A stretch of DNA of 64,000 bases from JAPPHA01 sp965242975 (GCA_965242975.1 CBDETS010000007.1:5952001-6016000), one strand, 5' to 3'. Shown: positions 33,474 through 42,887, counted from the first letter of the stretch. Translations and numbers: made by a program. Notes: generated by a model from the letters alone, not told the origin.

Positions 33474-34442
33474 TTACATGGACGCGGAAATCCACGAATT
33501 CCACTTGTCCGTGTTCTGGTCCATCCACTCCTGAACGACTTCTTCGAGCGGGCGGCCATTCTGGTCAACTTCATTGATCATGTAGTTGTGCTCGGAATTC
33601 GTCAACGCAAACTGCTCCAGGAGCTTGACAGCTCCCGGCCACTGTTCGGTTGTGCTCTTGCTGACAATCTTGTCGACCGTTGCCTGTTGAAAGCCGCAGG
33701 CGGTCTCGCGCGACTGGGTTTCCTCGACACATTCGCCTTCGGCGTCGTTCCATTCGATCCAGTCCAATTTGTGAACCGCAAACAACCAGTGCGGCTGCCA
33801 GAACATGATCAGGATCGGATCACCTGCGGCAATGGCACTGGTGATTTCCGCAACCATCGCCCCTTCGCTACCGCCGGGTACTGGCGTGAACGGCAAACCG
33901 ATCGATGCGACAACGTCCTTGGAACGGGTTCCCCAGTCCGCGGGATAGGTGATCAACCGGCCATTCGGAAATGTCTCGGATGTCGCGAACGCCTGAGTAC
34001 AGTCGTAGAGCGCGTTGAAATCAGGGAGTCCCGGGCATTTTTCGACCATGTACGGAGGAAAGATCCAGCCTTCCTGCGGTTCGAGCCCAAGGAGCCCCAG
34101 GTTCACGATGTCTCCGGAGGCAATGGCATCCGGATACATGTCGGAAACGCTGTTGGTCCATACTTCAGGCTGGACGTGCAGTTCACCTTGCGCGATCGCC
34201 TGGAACTGGGGCAAAGCGCCGGCAGTGATGAACTCCACATTGTACCCCATCTCCATGAGAACGGCGCCGGCAATGTGGGCCGAAAGATGCTGTCCGGTCC
34301 ACTCGTTGACGGCGATCCTGATGGGTGCGTCGGATTCCGGAATGTCTGCGGAAACAGGACCTGAAACCCCGAACGTCATAGCCAGCGAAATCCCCGCGGC
34401 CACCGCCAGGCTCTTTCGATAATCTGGAACTGGAATTCCCAT
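33474..34442 (-). CDS. proX: Glycine betaine/proline-type periplasmic binding protein
   Basis: A 322-residue secreted protein. The ATG at 34442 has AAGGAG eight bases upstream; the frame extends 14 codons further without a site. A signal peptide occupies about residues 1-33 (SLAVAAGISLAMTFGVSGPV). Mature blocks include IRIAVNEWTGQHLSAHIAGA, LHVQPEVWTNS, ITYPADWGTRSKD and MFWQPHWLFA. The aromatic-rich WQPHW block is what ProX/OpuAC proteins use to cage quaternary ammonium groups. The ligand is probably betaine, choline or carnitine. It heads the minus-strand proXVW operon. Confidence 0.9.
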   Translation of the reverse strand: MGIPVPDYRKSLAVAAGISLAMTFGVSGPVSADIPESDAPIRIAVNEWTGQHLSAHIAGAVLMEMGYNVEFITAGALPQFQAIAQGELHVQPEVWTNSVSDMYPDAIASGDIVNLGLLGLEPQEGWIFPPYMVEKCPGLPDFNALYDCTQAFATSETFPNGRLITYPADWGTRSKDVVASIGLPFTPVPGGSEGAMVAEITSAIAAGDPILIMFWQPHWLFAVHKLDWIEWNDAEGECVEETQSRETACGFQQATVDKIVSKSTTEQWPGAVKLLEQFALTNSEHNYMINEVDQNGRPLEEVVQEWMDQNTDKWNSWISASM

Positions 34443-34697
34443 GGCAATTCTCCTTTGCTTGTCACTGCATGGCGATAATTGCATTTTTCTCCCAGCCTGT
34501 CATTTGTCAATTTTGACGGACAGGCGACCTCGTCGTGAGCCCGTATTGCCCGGAATGAGGTTCGGCATGATTGATGTTCGGTTCGACTCGTGCACCTGGA
34601 CCCGGTATCGGCAGACTGCGCGGTGGTCGTCGGGGAATTCACGGTTCGCGAATCGTACGATCAGACGAATCGACCCGTTCGTCCGGTGCGAGGCTCC

Positions 34698-35420
34698 ATG
34701 ACGGACGACACGGAGAATCTCATTCAACTTGAGGATGCCGCGTTTCGGTGCGGTGGCCAGCCGTGCATCGGTCCGGTGACTCTTGAACTGCGGGAGCGGC
34801 GAATCGGCATCGCCGGGCGAAACGGTGCCGGGAAATCGACATTGCTTCGATTGCTGGCCGGACTCGATTCCCCGACAGGGGGCAGGGTCATCGTGCACGG
34901 CAGGAGTCCTGCCAGGGAACGAAGATGGGCCGTCGGAAACATCGGGATGATTTTCCAGAATCCTGACCAGCAGATCATTTTCCCGACGGTCGCGGAAGAA
35001 CTCGCGTTCGGTTTGACGCAACTCGGACAGAGCAGGGATTCGGCGCGAGAGAGCGTCCGGGAGTGTCTGGAGAGGCATGGCCGCGCGAATTGGGCTCATC
35101 AGCAGTGTCATTCGCTTTCCCAGGGCCAACGGCATTTCCTGTGTTTGCTTGCAGTATTGCTGATGGAGCCTGCAATCCTGTTGCTCGACGAACCGATTTC
35201 CGGCCTCGACCTGCCGACATCCATGTGGTTGAAACGAGAACTTCGGGACGTCGGACAGCAGACGATTCTCGCCACGCACGATGACGATCTTCTGCGATCC
35301 TGCGACCGGGTCATCTGGCTGGAACACGGACTCGTGGCAGGGGATGGACCTCCCGCGGAGGTCTTGCCCGTTTACGTTGCGGCGATGAAACGTCTCTCGG
35401 TGCGCGAATGCCGGGAATGA
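34698..35420 (+). CDS. bioM: Biotin ECF transporter ATPase BioM
   Basis: A 240-residue ABC ATPase starting at the ATG at 34698. Walker A is GRNGAGKST near residue 40, the Q-loop is MIFQNPDQQIIFP, the signature is HSLSQGQRHFLCLLAVLL and Walker B is AILLLDEPISGLD. The NPDQQ Q-loop is characteristic of ECF-type ATPases. It is followed after 17 bases by an EcfT-like protein and then bioY, the bioMNY order of Rhizobium. It energises high-affinity biotin import. It is divergent from proX across about 255 bases that should hold both promoters. Confidence 0.9.
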   Translation: MTDDTENLIQLEDAAFRCGGQPCIGPVTLELRERRIGIAGRNGAGKSTLLRLLAGLDSPTGGRVIVHGRSPARERRWAVGNIGMIFQNPDQQIIFPTVAEELAFGLTQLGQSRDSARESVRECLERHGRANWAHQQCHSLSQGQRHFLCLLAVLLMEPAILLLDEPISGLDLPTSMWLKRELRDVGQQTILATHDDDLLRSCDRVIWLEHGLVAGDGPPAEVLPVYVAAMKRLSVRECRE

Positions 35421-35437
35421 CCGATCAGGGGTAAGCC

Positions 35438-36052
35438 GTGCTGACGCTGACGATTCCCGAAAGGACATGGGCTCATCCTGTTCCCGTTGGCTGGAAGTTG
35501 TTGTTCCTGCTTGGATTGACGGTCGCTCTTTATCCGATTTCCGACCTGTCGGTGCTTGCGGGAGTCCTCACTGCCGCAATGTTCCTTGCCGCGAGCCTCG
35601 GGCGGAACGTCGTCAGACGGTCCCTGAAGATGCTTGTTCCACTCGTGATCATCATCTCGCTGGTGCTCTTGTATCATGTCATTGTCGGTCGCCTTGCCGC
35701 GGGAATCGGCGTCGCAATGAAGTTGCTGACGTTGATCGGCGTCGCGAACCTGGTGACCATGACGTCGCGACTTGACGACATGTTCGCGTTGATCATGTTT
35801 CTTCTGGCTCCGTTGAAAAGGCTCGGATTCCGTCCGGAAGTGCCGGCGCTGGCGTTTGCGCTCGTTCTCAGGTTCATTCCCGTCCTGGTACACAAGGGCC
35901 GGTACGTATCGGATGCCTGGAAGTGCCGTTCACCACGGCGAATGTCGTGGCCGGTGCTTGTTCCGCTGTGCCTTGTTGCCCTCGACGACGCAGAACGGGT
36001 CGCCGACGCCATTCGGGCACGCGGAGGAATCCACGCTCGCCCCACGACATGA
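35438..36052 (+). CDS. bioN: Biotin ECF transporter transmembrane protein BioN (EcfT)
   Basis: A 204-residue membrane protein with about five hydrophobic segments (LLFLLGLTVALYPISDLSVL at residues 20-39). The C-terminal cytoplasmic part carries the EcfT coupling motif, visible as DAERVADAIRARGG at the very end (A-R-G type). It links the ATPase to BioY. The gene ends with TGA overlapping an in-frame ATG for bioY, although the better bioY start is 15 bases later. Confidence 0.9.
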   Translation: MLTLTIPERTWAHPVPVGWKLLFLLGLTVALYPISDLSVLAGVLTAAMFLAASLGRNVVRRSLKMLVPLVIIISLVLLYHVIVGRLAAGIGVAMKLLTLIGVANLVTMTSRLDDMFALIMFLLAPLKRLGFRPEVPALAFALVLRFIPVLVHKGRYVSDAWKCRSPRRMSWPVLVPLCLVALDDAERVADAIRARGGIHARPTT

Positions 36053-36066
36053 GGGGGAAGGACAAG

Positions 36067-36612
36067 ATGGAACGACAGGTCGCCAGGGTGGCATTGTTTG
36101 CAGCGCTTGTCGCGGCGCTCGGCCTCCTGCCCAAACTGACTGTCGCGGGCGGCGTTCCGATAACCGCACAGAGTCTGGGGATCATGCTGTGCGGCACGAT
36201 TCTCGGCTGGCGTGCAGGTGGACTTGCCGCTCTGTTGTTCGTTTGCCTTGTGCTTGTCGGCTTGCCGCTGCTGGCCGGCGGGCGAGGTGGCGTTGGACTG
36301 CTGGTGTCTCCGTCAGTCGGTTTCCTGGTTGGTTTCCCCGTTGCGGCCGCCGTGACAGGCATTGTCGTGGAGCGACTACGCCTTCGCACAACCTTTGTCC
36401 GTGCAACCTTTGCATCGCTGATCGGCGGGATACTTGTACTTTACATGTTCGGCATTCCCGGAATGGCCTGGGCACTCGACCTGTCAGTTGCCGATGCAAT
36501 GCCGTTGGCATTGCCGTTTCTGCCAGGCGACGCCATCAAGGCAGTCATATGCGGATGCGTCACGCACGGCCTGCACGCGGCGCGTCCGTCAGCGCTTGGT
36601 TGGTCCCGTTAA
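36067..36612 (+). CDS. bioY: Biotin-binding membrane component BioY
   Basis: A 181-residue S-component. The ATG at 36067 is chosen because GGGGAAGG lies nine bases upstream; ATG 36049 is an alternative. The BioY signature region is clear: GGVPITAQSLGIMLCGTILG near residue 25 and RGGVGLLVSPSVGFLVGFP near residue 78. Six membrane segments are expected. Its stop codon overlaps the stop of the convergent thiolase gene at a shared TTAA (36609-36612). Confidence 0.92.
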   Translation: MERQVARVALFAALVAALGLLPKLTVAGGVPITAQSLGIMLCGTILGWRAGGLAALLFVCLVLVGLPLLAGGRGGVGLLVSPSVGFLVGFPVAAAVTGIVVERLRLRTTFVRATFASLIGGILVLYMFGIPGMAWALDLSVADAMPLALPFLPGDAIKAVICGCVTHGLHAARPSALGWSR

Positions 36613-37733
36613 TCCGAGAACAGGACCGCGGTACCGATACCTCCTGCCGATGCAATTGCCGCGAGGCCCGGTCCTTCCGGGGACGCGCGACCAAGTTCGT
36701 GAAACAGCCGCACGGCGAGGACTGCTCCCGATGCACCGATCGGATGCCCCCGCGCGAGGGACCCGCCCCCCGGGTTGACCCGGGCGGGACTCAGGCCGGC
36801 ACGTTCGACGCAGGCTATGGCCTGGGCGGCATAGGCTTCCATGATTTCGCCAACGGCGATGTCCGAGATCCTCGATTGAGAGGTCTCAAGGACGGCCTTG
36901 ATCGCCGCGACCGGGGCCAGTCCCGGCAACTCGGGAGCCCCTCCAAGAGTCGCTGCGTGAGAAATGCGTACCGCGTTGCGGCAGCGCAGCCGGGGAAGCA
37001 TGCGTTCTTCGACTACGAGGAGGAAAGCGGCACCATCGGCAGAAACCGATGCGTTCGCGCGCGTAATGCTTCCAGTCAGGACAGGAGCACGCCTGCAGGT
37101 TTCCATTGTCAGGACCCGTGTGAACGTGTCCCGGGCCCGGCCGCCGGGTCCGAGTGCGACGATTTCCCGAGCGAGCCGATCAGAGGCAGCGCGAGCCTTT
37201 CGATGGCTTTCGATCGACCAGGAGTCCTGGCGCCTGCGGGAAATTCCCAGGTCATCGGCCAGTCGGTCGGCGGCCAAGTGGAGGTCCGGATCGCGATCGG
37301 GGAAAGGGGCGAACGGTGGGCGTTCGTACGCAACCGGGTCTCCTCCGTCGGGTGGTCTCGCCCGGCGTTCGGGTCTCCTGGAGTGGCTCTCGGCGCCGCC
37401 CGCAAGAACGACGTCGGCAGCACCGCTCTCGACGAGACAGGTGGCCAACACGATCGCATCAAGTCCGCTCGCACACTGCCGGTCAATGGTCAGGCCGGGA
37501 ACAGAATCGGGAAAGCCTGCCGCCAGAACGGCCATTCGTGCAGGATTGCCGCCTCCATAGAGGGCGTTGCCCAGAATGACCTCGTCAACCATGTCGGGCG
37601 GGCAGTCGGCTTCGTCAAGACAGGCGTTCATGACCGTCGCGGCGATCTCGTGAAGCTCGAATTCGGCCAGTGTGCCTCCGGTAGGCGCAATCGGCGACCT
37701 CTTGGCGCTTGCCGCCCAGGCTGACCGGGTCAT
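36609..37733 (-). CDS. Thiolase family protein (YhfS-like) lacking the second active-site cysteine
   Basis: A 374-residue thiolase starting at ATG 37733, overlapping the ligase stop (ATGA). The nucleophilic cysteine is present in IDRQCASGLDAI near residue 84, and the catalytic histidine in LARGHPIGASGA near residue 330. The C-terminal block that normally reads C-x-G-G-G-x-G is IASAGGIGTAV here, so the general-base cysteine is missing. The NEAF-like block is GEIMEAYAAQA. In Bacillus subtilis yhfS, yhfT and the biotin transporter gene bioY form one biotin-linked locus, and the same neighbours occur here. A role in fatty-acyl chemistry feeding biotin synthesis is inferred. Confidence 0.85.
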   Translation of the reverse strand: MTRSAWAASAKRSPIAPTGGTLAEFELHEIAATVMNACLDEADCPPDMVDEVILGNALYGGGNPARMAVLAAGFPDSVPGLTIDRQCASGLDAIVLATCLVESGAADVVLAGGAESHSRRPERRARPPDGGDPVAYERPPFAPFPDRDPDLHLAADRLADDLGISRRRQDSWSIESHRKARAASDRLAREIVALGPGGRARDTFTRVLTMETCRRAPVLTGSITRANASVSADGAAFLLVVEERMLPRLRCRNAVRISHAATLGGAPELPGLAPVAAIKAVLETSQSRISDIAVGEIMEAYAAQAIACVERAGLSPARVNPGGGSLARGHPIGASGAVLAVRLFHELGRASPEGPGLAAIASAGGIGTAVLFSD

Positions 37734-39100
37734 CCGCGCGACTCCGAGAAAATCTGCCGGATTGCGTCGTAGTCGGTCTTGCCGGACGGCAACAACGGCC
37801 ACTGGTCAAGTTCGTGCAAGTCGGATGGTTTCAGCCAGGGACCGCATCGGCGGCACCACTCGTCCGCGAAATCGGGGAGAACCGTGCCTGGTTCGAGTTT
37901 GACCGCGACCGACAGGCGAACTCCCCTCAAGTGATCGGGGATGGCGACGGCGGCGACGTGGCAAATCCCGGGCTCGGTCGAGAATCGGGCTTCGATTTCG
38001 TCGAGCGCGAGACTCCTTTCCGCGACACGGACGATCCGGTCTGACCGACCGACAACGTCGAGTGTCCCACACGGACCCAGCGTGCCGATGTCGCCGGTGA
38101 AGAAATAGCCGTCTGGTGAGGAAAACCGGAGCGGACCTGCACCGGGACGAACGTAGCCATTGAACATCATCGGACTGCGGGCCCAAATGCCGCCGGCTTC
38201 CATCCCGTCGCAAACGGTTCCGGGCGTTGCCCTGATCGTGACTTCGACTCCCGGAAACAGCCTGCCCGGTCCTCTGTTCCCGCCGGTCAGTTTTGCCATG
38301 CTGATGAAACTTGTTTCCGAAGACCCGTAGAATTCGATGACCTCTGCGTTGGGGAATTGCCGTTCCACGAAGTCCATGGTCGTTCCGTCACACGGAGCAC
38401 CGCCAATCATGATGCGCCTGACGGCCGGAGCGGCCGCTTTGGTCCTTCGCCGTCCCGTCAGCCGAAGCTGCGTGGGTGTTGCGTAAACTGCTGTTACGCC
38501 CATTTGTTCAATTGCCGACATTTGGCGATCTGGCCTTGAACCGGACAGGAGAAGGACGTCGGCGCCAAGGTGGAGAGCCTCGAATGCGGCGTAGGTATTG
38601 ATGGAATACCCAAGCGATCCGAGCACGGCGACGCGGTCTCCTTCACCGACTCCACCACGGGAACGGAGTTGCTCAAAGCTGAATATCCACGATGCGTGTG
38701 TTCGCTCGATCAGTTTCGGAAAGCCGGTGGACCCTCCGGTCAGGGTCAGGAACCCCGGGAGCTTCGGCGAATCGCGGTCGCTGGTTCTGCCGGCGGGTCC
38801 ATCCTTGAGCGAATCCCGGGATTCCATTCGTTTGGTGAATTCCCGTACAATCCTCGAGGCGTTGGCGGCATCGACTATACAGAATGGTAGCCCGTTCCTT
38901 GCCAGTCGTAGTGCAGTCACGAGTGCAAACAACGGCTCATTCGCCGGAATCAGGGTTGTCTCGGGGAAGCCAAAGGTCTCTTCCGGTTGCCGCGAATGCG
39001 GGAACCGGGTGTCGGCGGACGCGCGATCGACGGCTGTTTGGTTTGGACAATGAATTCGCGAAGCTTCATGCCAGTTGAATCTGTCAACACGACCATTCAT
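37730..39100 (-). CDS. AMP-dependent acyl-CoA synthetase (YhfT-like)
   Basis: An adenylate-forming ligase, about 456 residues from the ATG at 39100; the frame extends to 39181 and the start is uncertain. The phosphate-binding P-loop is LTLTGGSTGFPKLIERTH near residue 120, the adenine motif is EFYGSSETSF near residue 260, and the hinge region is GYFFTGDIGTLG then VVGRSDRIVRV. The catalytic Lys is near the end in LPSGKTDYDAI. At about 450 residues it is shorter than most acyl-CoA ligases (500-560). It is translationally coupled to the thiolase gene, and the pair converges on bioMNY. Confidence 0.85.
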   Translation of the reverse strand: MNGRVDRFNWHEASRIHCPNQTAVDRASADTRFPHSRQPEETFGFPETTLIPANEPLFALVTALRLARNGLPFCIVDAANASRIVREFTKRMESRDSLKDGPAGRTSDRDSPKLPGFLTLTGGSTGFPKLIERTHASWIFSFEQLRSRGGVGEGDRVAVLGSLGYSINTYAAFEALHLGADVLLLSGSRPDRQMSAIEQMGVTAVYATPTQLRLTGRRRTKAAAPAVRRIMIGGAPCDGTTMDFVERQFPNAEVIEFYGSSETSFISMAKLTGGNRGPGRLFPGVEVTIRATPGTVCDGMEAGGIWARSPMMFNGYVRPGAGPLRFSSPDGYFFTGDIGTLGPCGTLDVVGRSDRIVRVAERSLALDEIEARFSTEPGICHVAAVAIPDHLRGVRLSVAVKLEPGTVLPDFADEWCRRCGPWLKPSDLHELDQWPLLPSGKTDYDAIRQIFSESRG

Positions 39101-39181
39101 TTTCGCTGCCCGCCGTGCGTCGAACTTACTTCGTTTCCCATGTCCGGTTATCCCGGAAAGAGAAATCGCGGTCGATTCCAT

Positions 39182-39537
39182 TTGTCGGATTCAATGTACC
39201 TGCTTCCAATCTGCCAAGTCCAACGCTTGCCAATCGTGTGAAGGACGTCACGCCGCGCGTAATCCCCTCCCAATAACGACTTTGCACACAACTGTGCATT
39301 CAAGCTGCAAGAACATGGCTTCGACTCAACCCGAAGATCGAACGATTCTCGGACATCAAGAACAGACACGGGCCACACGATGTTCTTGGAGACGTGACGC
39401 CAAACGCCGTCCGGGAACAACGAACCATGAAGTCCCTGACGTTTCCTGCCTACCGAACGAGACCGAGTCCTCGATTCCGGCGCTCGCCCGAAATGCCTTG
39501 CGTTTGCCTTGTTCGGGTTCGATCAGGGGAAATCGCG
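39182..39537. other. Gap with no gene seen
   Basis: About 350 bases upstream of the ligase gene (its promoter should be here, on the minus strand). Plus-strand frames are short and unrecognisable. It borders a patch of pseudogene fragments. Confidence 0.4.
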
Positions 39538-39920
39538 ATGCCCACTCTGGACATGCCCGCAAACACGCGCTCGACGCATCGTCGTTCGGCACCTGACGGG
39601 CGGCGGCCCCCAACAGTCCGTCCGGGCCCGGGCGGTGATTGACGAGGGAGACGTCTTCGTAAGCGTGACGGTTCTGCTTGAATGCGGGTGGGTGCCGCGG
39701 AGAGTCTCCAGGTGTGACCGAAAGGACTTCACGCCCGCATTTCGGGCTTTTACCGGACTTCCGGGTGCCTTGGCAGAGAGTTCCGACCTGACCGTCAGGG
39801 TACTCGAACGTGCGGAACCCGGCATGAAATCCGCCAATGCGCGGCGTCTCGGCGTCGCTGCACGGCGCAGAACGATGCTGACGTTTGACCGCCGGCTCGT
39901 TGACGCGGGGGGATTCAGCA
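39538..39920 (+). pseudogene. Degenerate VapC-family PIN-domain toxin gene
   Basis: The plus strand reads IVVRHLTGGGPQQSVRARAV, then IDEGDVFVSVTVLLECGWVP, DRKDFTPAFRAFTGLPG, and MKSANARRLGVAARRRTMLT with FDRR. This is the VapC layout seen in many proteobacteria. The N-terminal D-T-N-V-L block is scrambled into MPTLDMPANTRS in another frame. The second acidic position (usually A-D-A-L-H) is ANARR, so key PIN acids are lost. No stop follows for about 300 bases. No antitoxin gene is visible. The toxin is inactive. Confidence 0.7.
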
Positions 39921-40337
39921 ATCCGGGTGATGAAACCCTGGAACCCGTGAACCCGTACACATCGCGGCGGCTGAAAGCGCGAGTCCGCGCCATCCGCAGG
40001 CGGCAGCGTGCACGAACCGGCGGTTTCCTGCCAGAAATACCTGGTCTCCCAACTTCACGCAGACGGCCGATCCAACCCTCCCGTCAGATCAGCGCAAGTG
40101 GAAAGAATCGTCCCAAGCCGAACGAATCAATTCGAAAAATCTATGTCAAAGCAACCCGAACACCGCCAGTATGTGGCGAATGCAGAATTTCGTTTACTAA
40201 ACTTTTACTGAACGACCGCAAAATAATACACTAATTTTATACGCTATGTGATAGAAAAAGGATCACGGCCAGAGTCGCAGGGACGTGAACCGGCGGCTGA
40301 CGCCGACCAGGCAATCGAATGTATGAGTGCATCGCAT
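39921..40337. other. Gap between two gene remnants, AT-rich at 40190-40250
   Basis: About 400 bases without a supportable gene. A run of AT-rich sequence (AAAATAATACACTAATTTTA near 40219) loosely resembles the AT-rich patch at 11690-11710. It may be the edge of a lost mobile element. Confidence 0.35.
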
Positions 40338-40824
40338 CTCAAGGCAGATCGGGACGCAAATGGCTCAATTTGTCCTCCAGCGTCAGGTTTTTGTCGCGAT
40401 GTATGTTCCGGACATCCGAATCGCCCGGGAACCGGCCCAGTGTCTCGTGTTCATTCACCAGGTCGTGGAGACGGTCGCAATCGCGGCCCGATCCGTGTTT
40501 GCCCACACCCGTCACCTGAGCTCACCACACCTCGATGCCCCGTCGTCCCACACGCCTGCCGACACCGGGAAGAGTGTGCTCGTTCAGGAGAGCGATCACC
40601 TGCGGACAAAACGCCTCGTCTGCGCAAAGGTGTTGGAGGGTCGGCAACTGGGCCAGACTTTCGTCCCAGGACTTGAGGTCCAGGGCGGTGTCCTCGAAGC
40701 GTATGTCGCCGAATTCCCTCTGCTGTTTACGGACCTTTCTCGTGTCAGCCTCGCGACGCATTGCAGAAGTCAACGGATTGAAAGCAAATGGATCCGAAAT
40801 CGGCCCGACTGCACCAGTCCCCAC
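40338..40824 (-). pseudogene. N-terminal fragment of a transposase (ISNCY/IS5-like)
   Basis: From 40824 the minus strand reads DPFAFNPLTSAMRREADTR, then PTLQHLCADEAFCPQVIALL, NEHTLPGVGRRVGRRGIEVW, a TGA at 40522-40524, and in the same frame CDRLHDLVNEHETLGRFPGD, TLEDKLSHLRPDLP and a second stop at 40338. The block with LCADEAFC, LPGVGRR, then RLHDLVNEHETLG matches the start of a common transposase family as I remember it. Everything past about residue 160, including the catalytic part, is missing. No terminal repeats were found. Confidence 0.55.
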
Positions 40825-40888
40825 TTCGAGATCACGTCAATTCATAAAATAGAGTCAACTGGCTGTAGGCGTTTGGGCAGACACTAGC

Positions 40889-42886
40889 ATGCTCAGGTAC
40901 GCCGAGGAAATCTTGCTTCTCGTTCTCGACGAAGGACGGGGGGAACTGGGTCCGGGCATGCCGGAACGCTCGCTTGCCCTGGCTCTCGCCGGCGCGGTGC
41001 TGATGGACCTTGCACTCGAAGATCGCATCGACACCGATTCCGAACGGCTGATGCTTGTGAACGCCACTCCATTGGGCGAAGACATTCTCGATTCGACGCT
41101 GGAGGAAATCGCCCGCGCCGATCAAGAGCGGGACACGGGCTACTGGCTCGAAAGGACGGCCGAACATGGCGACCGGATCCGCGAAGCCGCGCTCGCGCGC
41201 CTGACCAAGCGCGGCATTCTGACTTCCGAAGAGGACGGGCTGCTTTCGCTGGTTCCTTCGGTGTCCCGCTCGCGGCGTTATCCCATCGCGGACGGGCAAT
41301 GGGTCGAAGAGACCCGGCTGCGAATCATGCGGCTCCTGTTCAGCGACGACATTCCCGACCCCCGCGACATCGGGATCGTCGCACTTGCCGATGCGTGCGG
41401 CGTGTTTCGCACGATCCTGGCGCCGGAGGAACGGGCGCAGGTCCGTGACCGAATCGACCTGCTGCGAAATCTCGATCTGATCGCCAGGACAATGGTCAGG
41501 GCGATCAAGGAGCTCGAGACGCCCGGCGAACCGTCCGCGAAACCTGATCGACCGAAAGAGATCCCGGTCGTCCCGGGTCTGCCCTTCCTGGGCAACGGTC
41601 TCGCCATGAGTAAGGGTCTGGTGACGTTCCTGACCCGCCAGTACAGGGAACTCGGGCCGATCTTCAGGATTCGTGCTCCCGGACGCGGATTCATATGCAT
41701 GGTCGGCCCGGACGCGACCAATTTCCTTGCGACTCACGGTGGCAAGGTATTCCGGTCGCTCGAGCCCATGGCGAATTTCCACAACCAGATGGGCGCATCG
41801 CGTTCGATCCTGACCATGGACGGCGTCGACCACATCACCATGCGGAAGGTTCAGGCCAGGGGATATTCGGCAAGCGTCGCGAAGAACAGCGGTGAAGAGA
41901 TCGTCGACATTGCCCGCGCCGAGATCGCGAAGTGGCCGGTAGACAAATCGTTCGAGGTGTTGCCCGCGTTCCGGAACCTCATCGCGGAGCAGATGGGCCA
42001 CATGATGACGGGTCACTCGCCCCGAGGTTACACGAGTGATCTGACCACGCTGCTCGGCGGGTTGCTTCTGAGTTCGGCGGTGTTTCCCCACATCATGAAG
42101 TTGCCGCGTTTCAGGCGAGCGCGCGAACGCGCTTTCGACCTGGCGGAGAAGGTTCTCGCTCACAAGGAATGGAATGGTCCGCGTGCGGGAAACCCGGATT
42201 TCCTTGATCTCATGCTCGAACTCCGGTCGATCGACCCGCAGCTCGTTCCCGAGACCAACATGCCTCTGAACGTGGTCGCCCCGTACTTGGTGGGTCTGGA
42301 CACGACTGCAAGCACCTGTTCGTTCATGCTCTTCAACGTCTTGAAGCACCCGGAGCTGATGGGGCGCATGACTGCCGAAGCAGAGGCGTTCTTCGAGCAG
42401 GATTCGAGGCCGGGCGACGGGCTGCGGCGACTGGATGTCTCGCGCCGGGCAGTAATGGAGACGCTACGGCTCCATCCGGTCTCGCCGGCCGTGCTTCGAA
42501 CGGTCAGCAACTCCTTCGAATTTGCGGGTCACACCGTTCCCGCCGGCCGGCTGGTCATGATCGGCACGGCGGTGGGACACGGGCTCGAAGAGCACTTCCC
42601 GCAGCCGGAGTGCTTCGACATCGACCGCTACACGAGGGCTCGATCCGAGCACCGGCAACGGGGTGCCTACGCCCCCTTCGGGGCCGGCAGCCACCGGTGT
42701 CTCGGAAGTGGTCTCGTTCCCGTGCAGATCGGCCTCACCATAACAACCATTCTGCACGAACTCGTTCTACGGCCACTCCACGCCCACAGCGCGCTGCGGG
42801 TGAGGTCATTCCCGACGACGCAGCCCGTCGGTTTCAAGGTCCGTGTCCTCCGTCGCCGGTCAGGTCGCAGCCCGGTTACGAACTAG
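40889..42886 (+). CDS. GPP34-domain/cytochrome P450 fusion protein
   Basis: A 665-residue protein with two domains. Residues 1-205 match the GPP34 (Golgi phosphoprotein 3) family: AEEILLLVLDEGRGELGP at the start, ALAGAVLMDLALEDRIDTD near residue 35, then LARLTKRGIL and DPRDIGIVALADACGVF near residue 160. After a Pro-rich linker (about 206-225), residues 226-655 are a cytochrome P450. Its I-helix is GLDTT (Asp471-Thr473), its ExxR is ETLR (Glu524, Arg527), and its haem loop is FGAGSHRCLG with Cys604 as axial ligand. GPP34 proteins bind phosphorylated or anionic lipid headgroups, so the fusion may bring the P450 to a membrane lipid. One base separates it from the acyltransferase gene. Substrate unknown. 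Confidence 0.88.
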   Translation: MLRYAEEILLLVLDEGRGELGPGMPERSLALALAGAVLMDLALEDRIDTDSERLMLVNATPLGEDILDSTLEEIARADQERDTGYWLERTAEHGDRIREAALARLTKRGILTSEEDGLLSLVPSVSRSRRYPIADGQWVEETRLRIMRLLFSDDIPDPRDIGIVALADACGVFRTILAPEERAQVRDRIDLLRNLDLIARTMVRAIKELETPGEPSAKPDRPKEIPVVPGLPFLGNGLAMSKGLVTFLTRQYRELGPIFRIRAPGRGFICMVGPDATNFLATHGGKVFRSLEPMANFHNQMGASRSILTMDGVDHITMRKVQARGYSASVAKNSGEEIVDIARAEIAKWPVDKSFEVLPAFRNLIAEQMGHMMTGHSPRGYTSDLTTLLGGLLLSSAVFPHIMKLPRFRRARERAFDLAEKVLAHKEWNGPRAGNPDFLDLMLELRSIDPQLVPETNMPLNVVAPYLVGLDTTASTCSFMLFNVLKHPELMGRMTAEAEAFFEQDSRPGDGLRRLDVSRRAVMETLRLHPVSPAVLRTVSNSFEFAGHTVPAGRLVMIGTAVGHGLEEHFPQPECFDIDRYTRARSEHRQRGAYAPFGAGSHRCLGSGLVPVQIGLTITTILHELVLRPLHAHSALRVRSFPTTQPVGFKVRVLRRRSGRSPVTN

Positions 42887-42887
42887 A

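Noticed and set aside
35856..37724. 622-codon plus-strand open frame
   Set aside because: It overlaps bioN and bioY in another frame and is antisense to the thiolase. It has no recognisable motif.
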